This document shows, piece after piece, positions 10,626 through 19,579 of a stretch of DNA of 64,000 nucleotides. The number at the start of each line of letters is the position of its first letter. Position 1 is the stretch's first letter. The translations under genes were made by a program, and so were the position numbers. The stretch spans positions 1-64,000 of the forward strand of contig NZ_JADKYW010000006.1 of NCBI RefSeq assembly GCF_015355785.1. The letters run 5' to 3'. The notes beneath the pieces are model-generated. The model saw nothing but the letters and a program-made list of their open reading frames with translations, ran no database searches and had not been told where the DNA came from. Source of the stretch: Arthrobacter gandavensis (GTDB taxonomy: Bacteria; Actinomycetota; Actinomycetes; Actinomycetales; Micrococcaceae).

Positions 10626-11774
10626 ATGCCGTCAAACGTTCCTCCATCCAGTGCCGGAACGGACGGCGCCAACGCCGTGCCGCGGCACAATGACACCATA
10701 AAGCTGGATCTTGCCGGCCAGCTGAACCCCACACTGGTCCTTGACCGGGACGGCATCGCGTCCCAGGCGCAGGTGGAAACGCCGAAGGCTGCCGTGCCGG
10801 CCGCCCGGAGCTCCCGGTCCGCGGAGGAGGAACTCCGTTCCACCGCCGTCGGCCGTGCCATCGGAGCGTATCTGCAGCACATGGCCGTGGAGCGCGGGCT
10901 GGCCCGCAACACCGTCGACGCCTACCGCCGCGACCTGCTGCGCTATGCGCGCTTCCTCTCCTCCGGCGGGCGCACCGCCATTCCCGATATCACCCGGCAC
11001 GACGTCACTGCCTTTGCCCGGTCCATCGCGGAGGGGTCCGACGGCGCCTCCGCCCTCAGCGTGCGCTCCGCCGCCCGGACCATCGTCGCCGTGCGCGGAC
11101 TGCACAAGTTCTGGGCACTGGAAGGACTGACGGCACAGGATCCGGCAGCAGACGTGCATCCGCCGCTTCCGGGCAAGCGCCTGCCCAAGGCCATCAGCGT
11201 GGACGAGGTGACGCGCATCCTGGAAGCCGTTCCGCTGGATACCCCCACCGGTCTGCGGGACCGGGCCCTGCTGGAGTTCCTCTACTCCACCGGCGCACGC
11301 ATCAGCGAAGCGGTGGGCCTGGACATCGACGATCTCTCCCTCGAACGCATCCCGGCCAACGGCCCCGACGTCGTCCGCCTGTTCGGCAAAGGATCAAAGG
11401 AGCGCCTGGTGCCACTCGGCTCCTACGCTGCGCGGGCACTGGATGAGTACCTCGTGCGCGGCCGGCCGGGTGCAGCGGCCAAGGGGAAAGGCACCCCGGC
11501 GCTGTTCCTCAATGCGCGGGGCGGGCGGCTGAGCCGGCAGAGCGCCTGGACGATCCTCAAGACCGCAGCGGACCGGGCGAAAATAGACAGGGATGTTTCC
11601 CCGCACACCCTGCGCCATTCCTTCGCCACCCACCTGCTGGAGGGCGGCGCGGACGTGCGCGTAGTCCAGGAGCTGCTCGGGCACGCCTCGGTCACTACAA
11701 CCCAGGTGTACACGCTGGTTACGGCCGACACGCTGCGGGAGGTCTACGCCGCAGCCCATCCGCGGGCACTGTGA
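10626..11774 (+). CDS. xerD: Tyrosine recombinase XerD
   Basis: A 382-residue tyrosine recombinase. Catalytic residues by count from ATG 10626 are R225, K255, H327, R330, H353 and the nucleophile Y362 (motifs [32 protein letters not shown]). XerD normally has about 300 residues; here roughly 70 poorly conserved residues precede the SAM-like core-binding domain. It resolves chromosome dimers at dif with XerC. Its position after pyrG-nudix is the standard actinobacterial xerD locus, which rules out a mobile-element integrase. Confidence 0.93.
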   Translation: MPSNVPPSSAGTDGANAVPRHNDTIKLDLAGQLNPTLVLDRDGIASQAQVETPKAAVPAARSSRSAEEELRSTAVGRAIGAYLQHMAVERGLARNTVDAYRRDLLRYARFLSSGGRTAIPDITRHDVTAFARSIAEGSDGASALSVRSAARTIVAVRGLHKFWALEGLTAQDPAADVHPPLPGKRLPKAISVDEVTRILEAVPLDTPTGLRDRALLEFLYSTGARISEAVGLDIDDLSLERIPANGPDVVRLFGKGSKERLVPLGSYAARALDEYLVRGRPGAAAKGKGTPALFLNARGGRLSRQSAWTILKTAADRAKIDRDVSPHTLRHSFATHLLEGGADVRVVQELLGHASVTTTQVYTLVTADTLREVYAAAHPRAL

Positions 11775-12277
11775 AACCGGCAGGCCGGGCACCGCGCGCC
11801 ACCCCGGTGGTGCTGTGCTTCCTCATGCGCGAAAGCCCCAACGGTGCGCAGGAAGTACTGCTTGGCCTAAAAAAGACCGGATTCGGTGTTGGACGCATTG
11901 TCACGCTCGGCGGGCATGTGGAGCCGGGGGAGAGCCCCGAACAGGCTGCGGTCCGGGAGGTCTTCGAGGAATCAGGGGTCACGATGGCCGAAGCCGATCT
12001 TGAACCGGCCGGGACCATCGAATTCGTTTTTCCCTCAAAGCCCGAATGGGATATGTCCACCGTTGTCTATCGCAGCTGGAACTGGCAGGGCGAGCCTGCG
12101 CCGTCGTCGGAAATCGATCCCGCCTGGTACGCGGCGGACGCGATTCCGTACCCGCAGATGTGGGAGGACTCTGCGCACTGGCTGCCGCGGGTGCTCGACG
12201 GCGACTACGTCGCTGCCGTCATCACCCTGGCGCCGGACAACGAGTGCGTGGCCAGCGTGGTGTTTTCCTCCACCTGA
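11771..12277 (+). CDS. MTH1-like Nudix hydrolase
   Basis: A 168-residue Nudix protein. The box is complete: [18 protein letters not shown] then FEESGV. The preceding [13 protein letters not shown] resembles the animal MTH1 sequence, which hydrolyses oxidised purine nucleoside triphosphates. A nucleotide-pool sanitising role is therefore likely but inferred. GTG 11771 overlaps the xerD stop (GTGA), so it is coupled to xerD. It is the last gene of the plus-strand train. Confidence 0.85.
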   Translation: MKPAGRAPRATPVVLCFLMRESPNGAQEVLLGLKKTGFGVGRIVTLGGHVEPGESPEQAAVREVFEESGVTMAEADLEPAGTIEFVFPSKPEWDMSTVVYRSWNWQGEPAPSSEIDPAWYAADAIPYPQMWEDSAHWLPRVLDGDYVAAVITLAPDNECVASVVFSST

Positions 12278-12296
12278 GCTGGCAGGGGACCGTTGG

Positions 12297-12517
12297 TCAG
12301 GTTCTCTCGGTGCCCGTTTGCGACGGAAAAAGCGGACGGCACGTGGTGCACGCCAAAGCTGGTTCGGCCTCCGGAGCCAGAGCCTGCCGCTCTAGTTTGA
12401 GCCGCGACCACAGCGCCCAGCCCAGAACGGCAAGGGACAGCAGAGCAAACGCGGGCGAAATCAGGCCGGTCAGCACTCCCGGCCGGCGGCTTGTTCGTGC
12501 CTGCTCTCAATGGTCAT
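12297..12517 (-). pseudogene. Probable frameshifted small membrane protein
   Basis: Read on the minus strand, GGAGGGAACCACC precedes an ATG whose complement is at 12515-12517. The frame opens MTIESRHEQAAGR and stops after 15 residues. In the +2 frame a 59-codon reading continues from GTG (12474-12476) to a stop at 12297-12299, with the membrane segment LTGLISPAFALLSLAVLGW followed by ALWSRLKLERQ. Adding one G in the CCGGG run would join both parts into about 74 residues with a basic stretch after one helix. Either the gene is broken, the base call is wrong, or only the downstream GTG frame is used. It lies just downstream of the thioredoxin gene. Confidence 0.4.
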
Positions 12518-12538
12518 GGTGGTTCCCTCCAGCGGCCG

Positions 12539-12901
12539 CTAGGACGCCTGCGCTGCCACCTTGGCGCGGACGTCATCCATGTCCAGGTCCTCGACCGCGG
12601 TAATGAGCTGTTCCAGGCCTGCTGCGTTCATCGCCCCGGCCTGGGAGAACACCAGGATGCCGTCCCGGAAGGCCATTAGGGTGGGAATGGAGGTGATTCC
12701 CGCAGCCCGGGAGAGGCCCTCCTCTGCTTCGGTATCGACCTTGGCGAAGACAACCTCCGGATGCTGGGCTGCCGCCTTGTCGAAGACCGGCGCGAACATC
12801 CGGCACGGCCCGCACCAGGCAGCCCAGAAGTCGACGAGCACAATGCCGCTGACCGAGACGGTTTCGGTGAAGTCTTTTTCGGTGATATTGATTGGAGCCA
12901 T
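12539..12901 (-). CDS. Thioredoxin
   Basis: A 120-residue thioredoxin with active site WCGPC (Cys30 and Cys33) in LVDFWAAWCGPCRMF and the cis-Pro loop ITSIPTLMAF. ATG 12901 is chosen over an upstream in-frame start at 12937, because a perfect 18-bp operator and a promoter lie in between. No Shine-Dalgarno sequence precedes ATG 12901, and the predicted transcription start falls at or next to it, so the message may be leaderless. The operator suggests control by a copper- or sulfur-sensing CsoR-family repressor rather than housekeeping expression. Confidence 0.93.
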   Translation of the reverse strand: MAPINITEKDFTETVSVSGIVLVDFWAAWCGPCRMFAPVFDKAAAQHPEVVFAKVDTEAEEGLSRAAGITSIPTLMAFRDGILVFSQAGAMNAAGLEQLITAVEDLDMDDVRAKVAAQAS

Positions 12902-12911
12902 GATGTCAGCA

Positions 12912-12929
12912 TATACCCCCGGGGGTATA
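12912..12929 (-). promoter_or_regulatory. CsoR/CstR-type operator inside thioredoxin promoter
   Basis: TATACCCCCGGGGGTATA is an 18-bp perfect palindrome of the A/T-flanked C-run/G-run type bound by CsoR-family (DUF156) repressors. On the minus strand it fills the spacer between a -35-like TTGTCG and a -10-like TATATG, ten bases upstream of ATG 12901. Bound repressor would block RNA polymerase. No csoR or cstR gene, nor any copper or sulfur gene other than thioredoxin, is in the window, so the regulator acts from elsewhere. Confidence 0.75.
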
Positions 12930-12977
12930 CTCGACAAGAGGCACCAGGCCTTCGGCCGGAGGCGGCGTGCCGGTCCC

Positions 12978-13034
12978 CTTCACGGACCAATGCCCGCCGC
13001 AGGAGGAAGCTGCGGCGGGCATTGGTCTGTGAAG
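12978..13034 (-). terminator. 25-bp-stem terminator of the prp operon
   Basis: Two 25-base arms (12978-13002 and 13010-13034) pair fully apart from one G-U, around a 7-base loop. The hairpin begins 12 bases after the prpC stop on the minus strand. It lacks a clear T-run on that side. It separates the prp operon from the thioredoxin promoter. Confidence 0.7.
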
Positions 13035-13046
13035 GAGCTGGACTGT

Positions 13047-14183
13047 CTAAGCCACGTGCCGCTCCTCCGGTCCGTTGTATTCGCTCAGCGGGCGGATCAG
13101 CGAGTTGGCTTCCAGCTGTTCCATGATGTGCGCGGTCCAGCCGGGGATCCGTGCCGCGACGAACAGCGGCGTGAACGTGGGCGTGTCAAAGCCCATCAGG
13201 TGGTAGACCGGCCCGGCCGGATAATCCAAATTCGGCAGGATGTTCTTCCGCTCCGCCATGGCCGTTTCCAGAGCAGTGTAGAGCTCGCCCAGGTCCGGAC
13301 GGTCGTAGTGCTTGATCATGGCATCCAGCGACGCCTTCATGGTGGGGACCCGGGAATCGCCGTTCTTGTAGACCCGGTGGCCGAAGCCCATGATCTTCTT
13401 CTTCCCGGACAGCGCCTCGTCCAGCCATGCGGCGGCATTGGCAGCCGCTTCCGAGTCTTCCGCGGTGGCGGCCGTGATCTCCTCGAAGGTGTGCATCACT
13501 GCCTCGTTGGCGCCGCCGTGAAGCGGGCCCTTCAGCGCACCGATGGCTCCGGTGACTGCCGAGTGCAGGTCCGCCAGCGTGGAAGTGATGACCCGCGCCG
13601 TGAACGTGGAGGCGTTGAAGGAATGCTCCGCGTACAGGATCATCGAGACGTTGAAGGCGTCCACGACCTCGGGGGCGGCTTCCTCCCCGAAGGTCATCCA
13701 GAGGAAGTTGGCCGAGTAGCCCAGGTCTTCCCGGGGCTCCACGAGTTCCTGTCCGCGCCGGCGCCGCTGGTCGTAGGCAACGACGGCAGGCATGGCGGCG
13801 AAGAGGCTGACGGACTTGGCGAGGTTGGCCTCGGCACTGGAGTCATTGGCTGCCTCGTGCTGGGCGCCCAGCACCGAGGCAGCCGTGCGGCAGACATCCA
13901 TCGGATGGCAGGTCAGCGGCAGCGCATCGATCACTGCCTTGAGCTCCGGAGTCAGGGCCCGCTGGGAGCGCTCGGCATCGGTAAACACCGCGAGTTCCCC
14001 GGCCGTGGGCAGCTCCCCGTTCCAGAGCAGGTAGGCAACCTCCTCGAACGAGCACTTGGCCGCCAGTTCCTGGACAGGGTAGCCGCGGTAGAGCAGTGAG
14101 TTCGTTTCAGGGTTGACCTTGGAGATGCGGGTGGTGTCCACCAGCACTCCGGCCAGGCCCTTGTGAATCGTGGTGTCGGTCAT
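13047..14183 (-). CDS. prpC: 2-methylcitrate synthase / citrate synthase
   Basis: A 378-residue citrate-synthase-fold enzyme condensing propionyl-CoA (or acetyl-CoA) with oxaloacetate. Catalytic His and Asp are in AEHSFNAST, GFGHRVYKNGD and NLDYPAGPVYH, and GALKGPLHGGANE is conserved. The short length and the prpB/prpD neighbours point to the methylcitrate enzyme rather than the TCA citrate synthase, though such enzymes are often bifunctional. ATG 14183 has AAGGAG upstream. It is the last gene of the minus-strand prp operon. Confidence 0.93.
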   Translation of the reverse strand: MTDTTIHKGLAGVLVDTTRISKVNPETNSLLYRGYPVQELAAKCSFEEVAYLLWNGELPTAGELAVFTDAERSQRALTPELKAVIDALPLTCHPMDVCRTAASVLGAQHEAANDSSAEANLAKSVSLFAAMPAVVAYDQRRRRGQELVEPREDLGYSANFLWMTFGEEAAPEVVDAFNVSMILYAEHSFNASTFTARVITSTLADLHSAVTGAIGALKGPLHGGANEAVMHTFEEITAATAEDSEAAANAAAWLDEALSGKKKIMGFGHRVYKNGDSRVPTMKASLDAMIKHYDRPDLGELYTALETAMAERKNILPNLDYPAGPVYHLMGFDTPTFTPLFVAARIPGWTAHIMEQLEANSLIRPLSEYNGPEERHVA

Positions 14184-14278
14184 GTTCGGACTCCTTCGTC
14201 GTGGTGCGCAGGTCAGTGGTGGTGCTGTGCGTTCCTGTGGCTTTCCTGTGTGCGTGTGCCGGAATTGAGCGGGCCGGG

Positions 14279-15187
14279 TCAGGCCGGGGTGCCGGGGACC
14301 TGGAAATTGAATACCGAAGTATCGAAGCGGTTATACGCCTCATAATCCACCAGATCGTACAGGCGTGCACGTGTGAGCATGCTGGGAACGCTGGCGGACT
14401 GGGTGCCGTCGGCCTTGATGGTCTCCAGTGTCCGCTCGGCAGCGCCCATGGCACTGCGCAGCAGCGTCACCGGGTAGATGACCATGTTCACGCCCACGGA
14501 TGCGAGCTGGTCATAGGTGAACAGCTCGCTCTTTCCGAACTCTGTCATGTTGGCCAGGATTGGCACGTCGACTGCGGCACGGATGGCGGCGAATTCCTCC
14601 ACCGTCTTCATGGCCTCAGGGAAGATGGCGTCAGCGCCGGCCTCGACCAGGGCGCGTGCCCGGTCCTGTGCCGCTTCCAGACCTTCGACGGCGCGGATGT
14701 CCGTGCGCGCCATGATGAGGAAGTTCGGATCCCGGCGGGCGTCGGCGGCCGCGCGGATCCGCTTGGTGGCGGTGTCCAGGTCCACCACGTTCTTGCCGTC
14801 CAGGTGCCCGCAGCGCTTGGGGTTGAACTGGTCCTCGATATGGCAGCCGGCCAGGCCGGCGTTCTCGAGTTCCTGGATGGTGCGGGCTACGTTCATCGGT
14901 TCGCCGAAGCCGGTGTCGGCGTCGACAATCGCCGGCAGGTCCGTCATCCGCGCGATCTGGCCGGCGCGGGCGGCAACCTCCGTGAGCGTGGTCAGCCCGA
15001 TGTCCGGCAGGCCCAGGTCATTGGCCAGGACGGCGCCGGAAATGTAGACGCCGTCGAAGCCCTTTTCCTCAATCAGCCGTGCCGAAAGCGGGTTGAACGC
15101 ACCCGGGTACTGCTGGAGGGTGCCGGAAGCCAGGCCTTCGCGCATAGCGATGCGCTTCTGCTCCGGGGTGGTGGCGGAATACAGCAT
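14279..15187 (-). CDS. prpB: Methylisocitrate lyase
   Basis: A 302-residue member of the isocitrate lyase/PEP mutase superfamily that cleaves 2-methylisocitrate to pyruvate and succinate. The catalytic motif KRCGH is in QFNPKRCGHLDGK. The metal and substrate region IVDADTGFGEPMNVARTIQ and the TEFGKSE loop are present. ATG 15187 directly follows the prpD stop, so translation is coupled. Length is normal. Confidence 0.95.
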   Translation of the reverse strand: MLYSATTPEQKRIAMREGLASGTLQQYPGAFNPLSARLIEEKGFDGVYISGAVLANDLGLPDIGLTTLTEVAARAGQIARMTDLPAIVDADTGFGEPMNVARTIQELENAGLAGCHIEDQFNPKRCGHLDGKNVVDLDTATKRIRAAADARRDPNFLIMARTDIRAVEGLEAAQDRARALVEAGADAIFPEAMKTVEEFAAIRAAVDVPILANMTEFGKSELFTYDQLASVGVNMVIYPVTLLRSAMGAAERTLETIKADGTQSASVPSMLTRARLYDLVDYEAYNRFDTSVFNFQVPGTPA

Positions 15188-16705
15188 TTAGAACAGTCCC
15201 TTCGGTGCGGCCGCCGGGTTGATGACGCCGGCAGCGGCGGTGATGTTGAGCTGGCCGAGTTCCCCGGCGGCGAGTTCGGGCAGGCGTTCTGCGGCCGCGA
15301 TGAAGCGGTCCATTTCCTCTTCCGTGACCAGGCCCGCGGCCAGGGTGCGGAACTTGTGAATGTAGTCGGCGCGCACGAACGGCCGGGCACCCAGCGGGTG
15401 GGCGTCGGCGACTGCAATCTCATCGGTGATGACGGTGCCGTCGGCCAGGGTGATGTCCACGCGTCCGCCGAATGCCTTCTCCGCGATGTCCATGGAGTGG
15501 TAGCGGCGGGTCCACTCCGGATCCTCCACCGTGGTGACCTTGTGCCAGAGCGCCACGGTGTCCGGGCGGCCGGCGCGTTCGGGCGCGTAGGAGTCAACGT
15601 GGTGCCAGGCGCCGTCCTGGAGGGCGACGGTGAAGATGTACGGAATCGAGTGGTCCAGGGTTTCGCGCGAAGCCGTGGGATCGTACTTCTGCGGATCGTT
15701 GGCGCCGGAGCCGATCACGTAGTGGGTGTGGTGCGAGGTGGAGATCAGCACGGAGGCTACGTTGGCCGGGTCGGCCGCCTCGGGGTGCTCGCGGTGGATC
15801 TTCCGGGCCAGGTCGATCCAGGCCTGGGCCTGGTACTCCGCGGAGTGCTCCTTGGTGTAGGTGTCCAGGATGGCGCGCTTCGCTTCACCCGGAGCCGGCA
15901 GCGGCACCTGGTAGGCGGCATCCGGCCCGTCCAGCAGCCAGGCGATCACGCCGTCTTCACCTTCGTAGATGGGGGTGGGGGAGGTTTGTCCGCGCATGGC
16001 ACGGTCTACGGCCTCAACGGCCATCTTCCCGGCGAAGGCAGGTGCGTGTGCCTTCCAGGTGGAGATTTCGCCCTTGCGGGACTGACGGGTTGCGGTGGTG
16101 GTGTGCAGTGCCTGGCCCACGGCCTGGAAGATGGTCTCGGTGTCCAGCCCCAGCAGGGTGCCGATCCCGGCTGCCGCGGACGGGCCGAGGTGCGCAACGT
16201 GGTCGATCTTGTGCTTGTGGAGGCAGATGGCCTTGGCCAGGTCAACCTGGATTTCGTAGCCGGTGGCGATGCCGCGCAGCAGGTCCGCTCCGGAGGCGCC
16301 GGTGTGCTGGGCTGCGGCGAGGATCGGGGGAATGTTGTCCCCGGGGTGCGAGTACTCGGCGGCAAGGAACGTGTCATGGTAGTCGAGTTCACGGACGGCC
16401 ACGCCGTTGGCCCAGGCCGCCCACTCCGGGGAGGTCCTTTCCTGCACGCCGAAGACCGACGCTCCGGATCCGCCGGACGACGGGGCAAAGGAGAGTGCCT
16501 GCGCCCGGGCAGCAACGATCGGTCCGCGGTTCAGGGAGGCCACTGCCACTGAGGCGTTGTCGATGATGCGGTTGATGACCATGTCCGCGACGTCCTCGGT
16601 GACGTGCACAGGGTCTGCGGCAACAGCGGCGATCTTCCAGGCCAGCTGCTCCTCGCGGGGCAGGTTTTCCTCACTGCGGTAGACACGTACGTTCTGCTTT
16701 TTCAA
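15188..16705 (-). CDS. prpD: 2-methylcitrate dehydratase (MmgE/PrpD family)
   Basis: A 505-residue MmgE/PrpD protein, the iron-sulfur-independent dehydratase of the methylcitrate cycle. Typical stretches are [35 protein letters not shown] and [16 protein letters not shown]. The start is TTG at 16705, with GAGAGGA about seven bases upstream on the minus strand; there is no ATG or GTG nearby. It lies between the GntR gene and prpB. Confidence 0.94.
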   Translation of the reverse strand: MKKQNVRVYRSEENLPREEQLAWKIAAVAADPVHVTEDVADMVINRIIDNASVAVASLNRGPIVAARAQALSFAPSSGGSGASVFGVQERTSPEWAAWANGVAVRELDYHDTFLAAEYSHPGDNIPPILAAAQHTGASGADLLRGIATGYEIQVDLAKAICLHKHKIDHVAHLGPSAAAGIGTLLGLDTETIFQAVGQALHTTTATRQSRKGEISTWKAHAPAFAGKMAVEAVDRAMRGQTSPTPIYEGEDGVIAWLLDGPDAAYQVPLPAPGEAKRAILDTYTKEHSAEYQAQAWIDLARKIHREHPEAADPANVASVLISTSHHTHYVIGSGANDPQKYDPTASRETLDHSIPYIFTVALQDGAWHHVDSYAPERAGRPDTVALWHKVTTVEDPEWTRRYHSMDIAEKAFGGRVDITLADGTVITDEIAVADAHPLGARPFVRADYIHKFRTLAAGLVTEEEMDRFIAAAERLPELAAGELGQLNITAAAGVINPAAAPKGLF

Positions 16706-16731
16706 GGCGCGGTCCTCTCGGGTGGTTCGGC

Positions 16732-17379
16732 TCAGGGGTGGTTGACGGTGGTGAAGTGTTCGAGGCTCTTATGCAGATGGACCTTGGTGGCGGCCGCTGC
16801 GAGGGCAGGATCCCCAGCTGCAATGGCCGCAGCGATCGTTGCGTGTTCGGCGGCGGTTTCGCGCAGCCTTGCCGGGTTGTCCTTGGCCAGCCGGCGTACC
16901 CGTGCAAGGTGCAGCCGCACATTGACCAGGGCCTGCGCGAGGTAGGGGTTGGCGGCGGCTTCGTCGATGTCGGCATCCAGCCGGGCTACAAGGGCGTAGT
17001 ACCCCCGCCGCGCAGGGTCTTCGCACGGGTCAGCATCCAGCCGCGCCGCGGCGTCCTGGAAGTCGGTCCGGAGCGCGCGGAAGATGTCGGGCCGGCCCCT
17101 CACGGCCGCCAGGGAGGCTGCCTGGCACTCCAGCGCCTGGCGCAGTTCGAAGAGCGCGCCTACTGTTTCAGCGGAGATGGGGGTGACGACGACGCCGCGG
17201 CCGTTGTGCGGTGCGGTGAGTCCGTCTGCGGTGAGCCGCGCGAGGGCCTCGCGCAGCGGCGTGCGGGAAACGCCCAGCCGCTGGGACTGTTCGACCTCGC
17301 CCAGTACAGTTCCCGGAGGCAGCCGCCACTCGACGATGTCCTCGCGCAGCATGGCGTAGGCCCTGTCGCTGGCCCGCAT
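16732..17379 (-). CDS. GntR (FadR-type) regulator of the prp locus
   Basis: A 215-residue regulator. The winged helix covers about residues 5-70 ([16 protein letters not shown], then [17 protein letters not shown]). An all-helical FCD-type ligand domain follows. ATG 17379 is chosen for GGAAGGG upstream; an in-frame ATG at 17412 lacks a ribosome site. It heads the minus-strand operon and is divergent from prpE, with two TGTATACA palindromes between them, so it likely senses a propionate metabolite and regulates both directions. Ligand and sign of control are inferred. Confidence 0.88.
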   Translation of the reverse strand: MRASDRAYAMLREDIVEWRLPPGTVLGEVEQSQRLGVSRTPLREALARLTADGLTAPHNGRGVVVTPISAETVGALFELRQALECQAASLAAVRGRPDIFRALRTDFQDAAARLDADPCEDPARRGYYALVARLDADIDEAAANPYLAQALVNVRLHLARVRRLAKDNPARLRETAAEHATIAAAIAAGDPALAAAATKVHLHKSLEHFTTVNHP

Positions 17380-17415
17380 GGTTGCCCTTCCCACGATCTC
17401 TCTTGCTCGCATCAG

Positions 17416-17487
17416 TGTATACATAGAACGTCTCATCGTGAAGCAGATCTCACATTTGCCCCGGCACGTCGAGCGCTGTGTATACAC
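17416..17487. promoter_or_regulatory. Paired TGTATACA operators between gntR and prpE
   Basis: TGTATACA occurs at 17416-17423 and again at 17479-17486. The second is flanked to give the 10-bp palindrome GTGTATACAC at 17478-17487. The centres are 63 bp apart, about six helical turns. Short T/G/A-C palindromes of this size suit FadR-subfamily GntR dimers. They are placed to control both the prp operon and prpE. Confidence 0.55.
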
Positions 17488-17587
17488 GGCGGGGGTTCTC
17501 ACAGATCCCTCGGTCGCCTACGATGGCCGGTACGCACGGTTGCGTGCGCTGCGTCCAAGCCAACGGGCCGCGAATCAAGGAGGATTC

Positions 17588-19501
17588 ATGGAAACTGCCG
17601 GTTACGCCGAAACCTATGCCGCGAGCGTCAACGACCCCGAGGCGTTTTGGCTGAAGGCAGCGGACCTCGTGGACTGGGATGTCCCTCCGCGGAGGGCCCT
17701 GGACGACTCCGGGGCGCCGCTGTACCGCTGGTTTCCGGACGGTGCGCTGAACACCAGTTACAACGCACTGGACCGCCACGTACTGGCCGGACGAGGCAGC
17801 GATGCGGCACTCGTCTACGACTCCGCGATGCTTGGCAGCCAGCGCACCTACACCTTTGCCGAACTGCTCTCGGAAGTGGAGAACTTCGCCGGGGTCCTGC
17901 ACGGCCAGGGCATCCGTGCCGGGGACCGGGTGGTCATCTACCTGCCCATGATCCCGGAGGCAGTGATCGCCATGCTGGCCTGTGCACGGCTGGGAGCCGT
18001 GCACTCGGTGGTGTTCGGCGGCTTTGCCGCCACGGAACTGGCGGCACGGATCGACGACGCCCGTCCTGACGCCGTGGTGACCGCCAGCGGGGGACTTGAA
18101 CCCAGGCGGCGGGTCGAATACCTCCCCGCCGTCGCCGAGGCACTGGAAGCAGCCTCCCACCGGGTGCGCGCCGTCATCGTCGCGTCGAGGGAGGGGTTTG
18201 CGCATACGGCGGCGGAACTGGACGGCGCGGGCGGCGCGGCATGGCTGGACTGGGCCCGGCTGGCGGCGTCTGCCCAGCCGCAGGGGCCGGTGAGCGTTGC
18301 GGCCACGGACCCGCTCTACATTCTCTATACCTCCGGGACCACGGGATCCCCCAAGGGGGTGGTGCGGGACAACGGCGGCCATGCAGTTGCCCTGGCCTGG
18401 TCGATGGCCAATATCTACGACGTCGCTCCCGGCCAGACAATGTGGACGGCCTCCGACGTGGGCTGGGTTGTGGGGCATTCATACATCGTTTACGGTCCTC
18501 TGATCGCCGGCGCCGCCACCGTTCTGTATGAAGGCAAACCCGTGGGTACCCCCGACGCCGGCGCCTTCTGGCGGGTGGCTGCCGAACACGGCGTCGACGT
18601 ACTCTTCACGGCACCCACGGCGCTGCGGGCGATCCGCCGGGCCGACCCCGAGGCCGCACTCACCGCGGGATACGACCTCTCCGGCCTCCGGACCCTTTTC
18701 GCGGCGGGGGAGCGGCTTGACCCGGAAACGTACCGGTGGGCGTCTGAATCGCTGGGCATCCCGGTAGTAGACCACTGGTGGCAGACCGAAACCGGATGGG
18801 CCATCTGCGCGAACCCGATGGGACTGGACGCGCAGCCGCTGAAGGCCGGGTCGCCGACGTTCCCCGTCCCGGGGTTCCGGGTACGGATCGTCGACGGCGC
18901 CGGTGCGGAGGTCCCGCCCGGGACAGAGGGAAACATCGTGCTGGACCTGCCCCTGCCGCCGGGGACCCTCGCAACGCTGTGGGGCAGCGACGACCGCTAC
19001 CGAGCCTCTTACCTTGAAGCGTTCGAAGGCAGCTATGCCACGGGCGACTCCGGGTACAGGGACGAGGACGGCTACGTGTTTGTGATGGGGAGGACGGATG
19101 ACGTCATCAACGTGGCAGGACACCGGCTCTCCACCGGAGCGATCGAGCAGGTCATAGCCTCGCATCCCGCAGTTGCCGAATGCGCCGTGATTGGGGTGCA
19201 GGACAGTCTCAAGGGACAGCTGCCCTGCGGGTACGTGGTCCTCAAGGCCGGGTCGGAAGCTGCCGAGGACGAGATCCAGGCAGCGCTCGCGGACCTCGTG
19301 CGCACCCGGATCGGGCCGGTGGCCGACTTCCGCGAAGTGCGGGTGGTGGAGGCGCTGCCGAAGACGCGTTCCGGAAAGATCCTGCGGAAGACCATGCGCC
19401 AGATCGCTGACGGCGACGACTTCACCGTGCCCTCCACTATCGAAGACCGCTCAGTGCTCGATGACCTGATCCCGCTGCTGCGTCCCGGTGCCGCATCCTG
19501 A
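17588..19501 (+). CDS. prpE: Propionyl-CoA synthetase
   Basis: A 637-residue adenylate-forming acyl-CoA synthetase of the PrpE/acetyl-CoA synthetase group. Motifs are LYILYTSGTTGSPKGVV (P-loop), VDHWWQTETGWAI, GDSGYRDEDGYVFVMGRTDD and, near the C-terminus, KTRSGKILRKT, whose Lys is the adenylation residue and a common acylation switch. ATG 17588 has AGGAGG just upstream. The enzyme activates propionate for the methylcitrate cycle encoded by the divergent operon. Substrate is assigned from subfamily and locus. Confidence 0.92.
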   Translation: METAGYAETYAASVNDPEAFWLKAADLVDWDVPPRRALDDSGAPLYRWFPDGALNTSYNALDRHVLAGRGSDAALVYDSAMLGSQRTYTFAELLSEVENFAGVLHGQGIRAGDRVVIYLPMIPEAVIAMLACARLGAVHSVVFGGFAATELAARIDDARPDAVVTASGGLEPRRRVEYLPAVAEALEAASHRVRAVIVASREGFAHTAAELDGAGGAAWLDWARLAASAQPQGPVSVAATDPLYILYTSGTTGSPKGVVRDNGGHAVALAWSMANIYDVAPGQTMWTASDVGWVVGHSYIVYGPLIAGAATVLYEGKPVGTPDAGAFWRVAAEHGVDVLFTAPTALRAIRRADPEAALTAGYDLSGLRTLFAAGERLDPETYRWASESLGIPVVDHWWQTETGWAICANPMGLDAQPLKAGSPTFPVPGFRVRIVDGAGAEVPPGTEGNIVLDLPLPPGTLATLWGSDDRYRASYLEAFEGSYATGDSGYRDEDGYVFVMGRTDDVINVAGHRLSTGAIEQVIASHPAVAECAVIGVQDSLKGQLPCGYVVLKAGSEAAEDEIQAALADLVRTRIGPVADFREVRVVEALPKTRSGKILRKTMRQIADGDDFTVPSTIEDRSVLDDLIPLLRPGAAS

Positions 19502-19579
19502 CCCGTCGCCTAGAGGGCAGCTGCGGCTGCTGAGAGCGCCCAAAAGAGCCGTAAGTGCCTTCTCGCCGGCTGGCGCGAA

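Noticed and set aside
14201-16552. 783-codon plus-strand ORF over prpB and prpD
   Set aside because: Antisense shadow of two well-supported prp genes.
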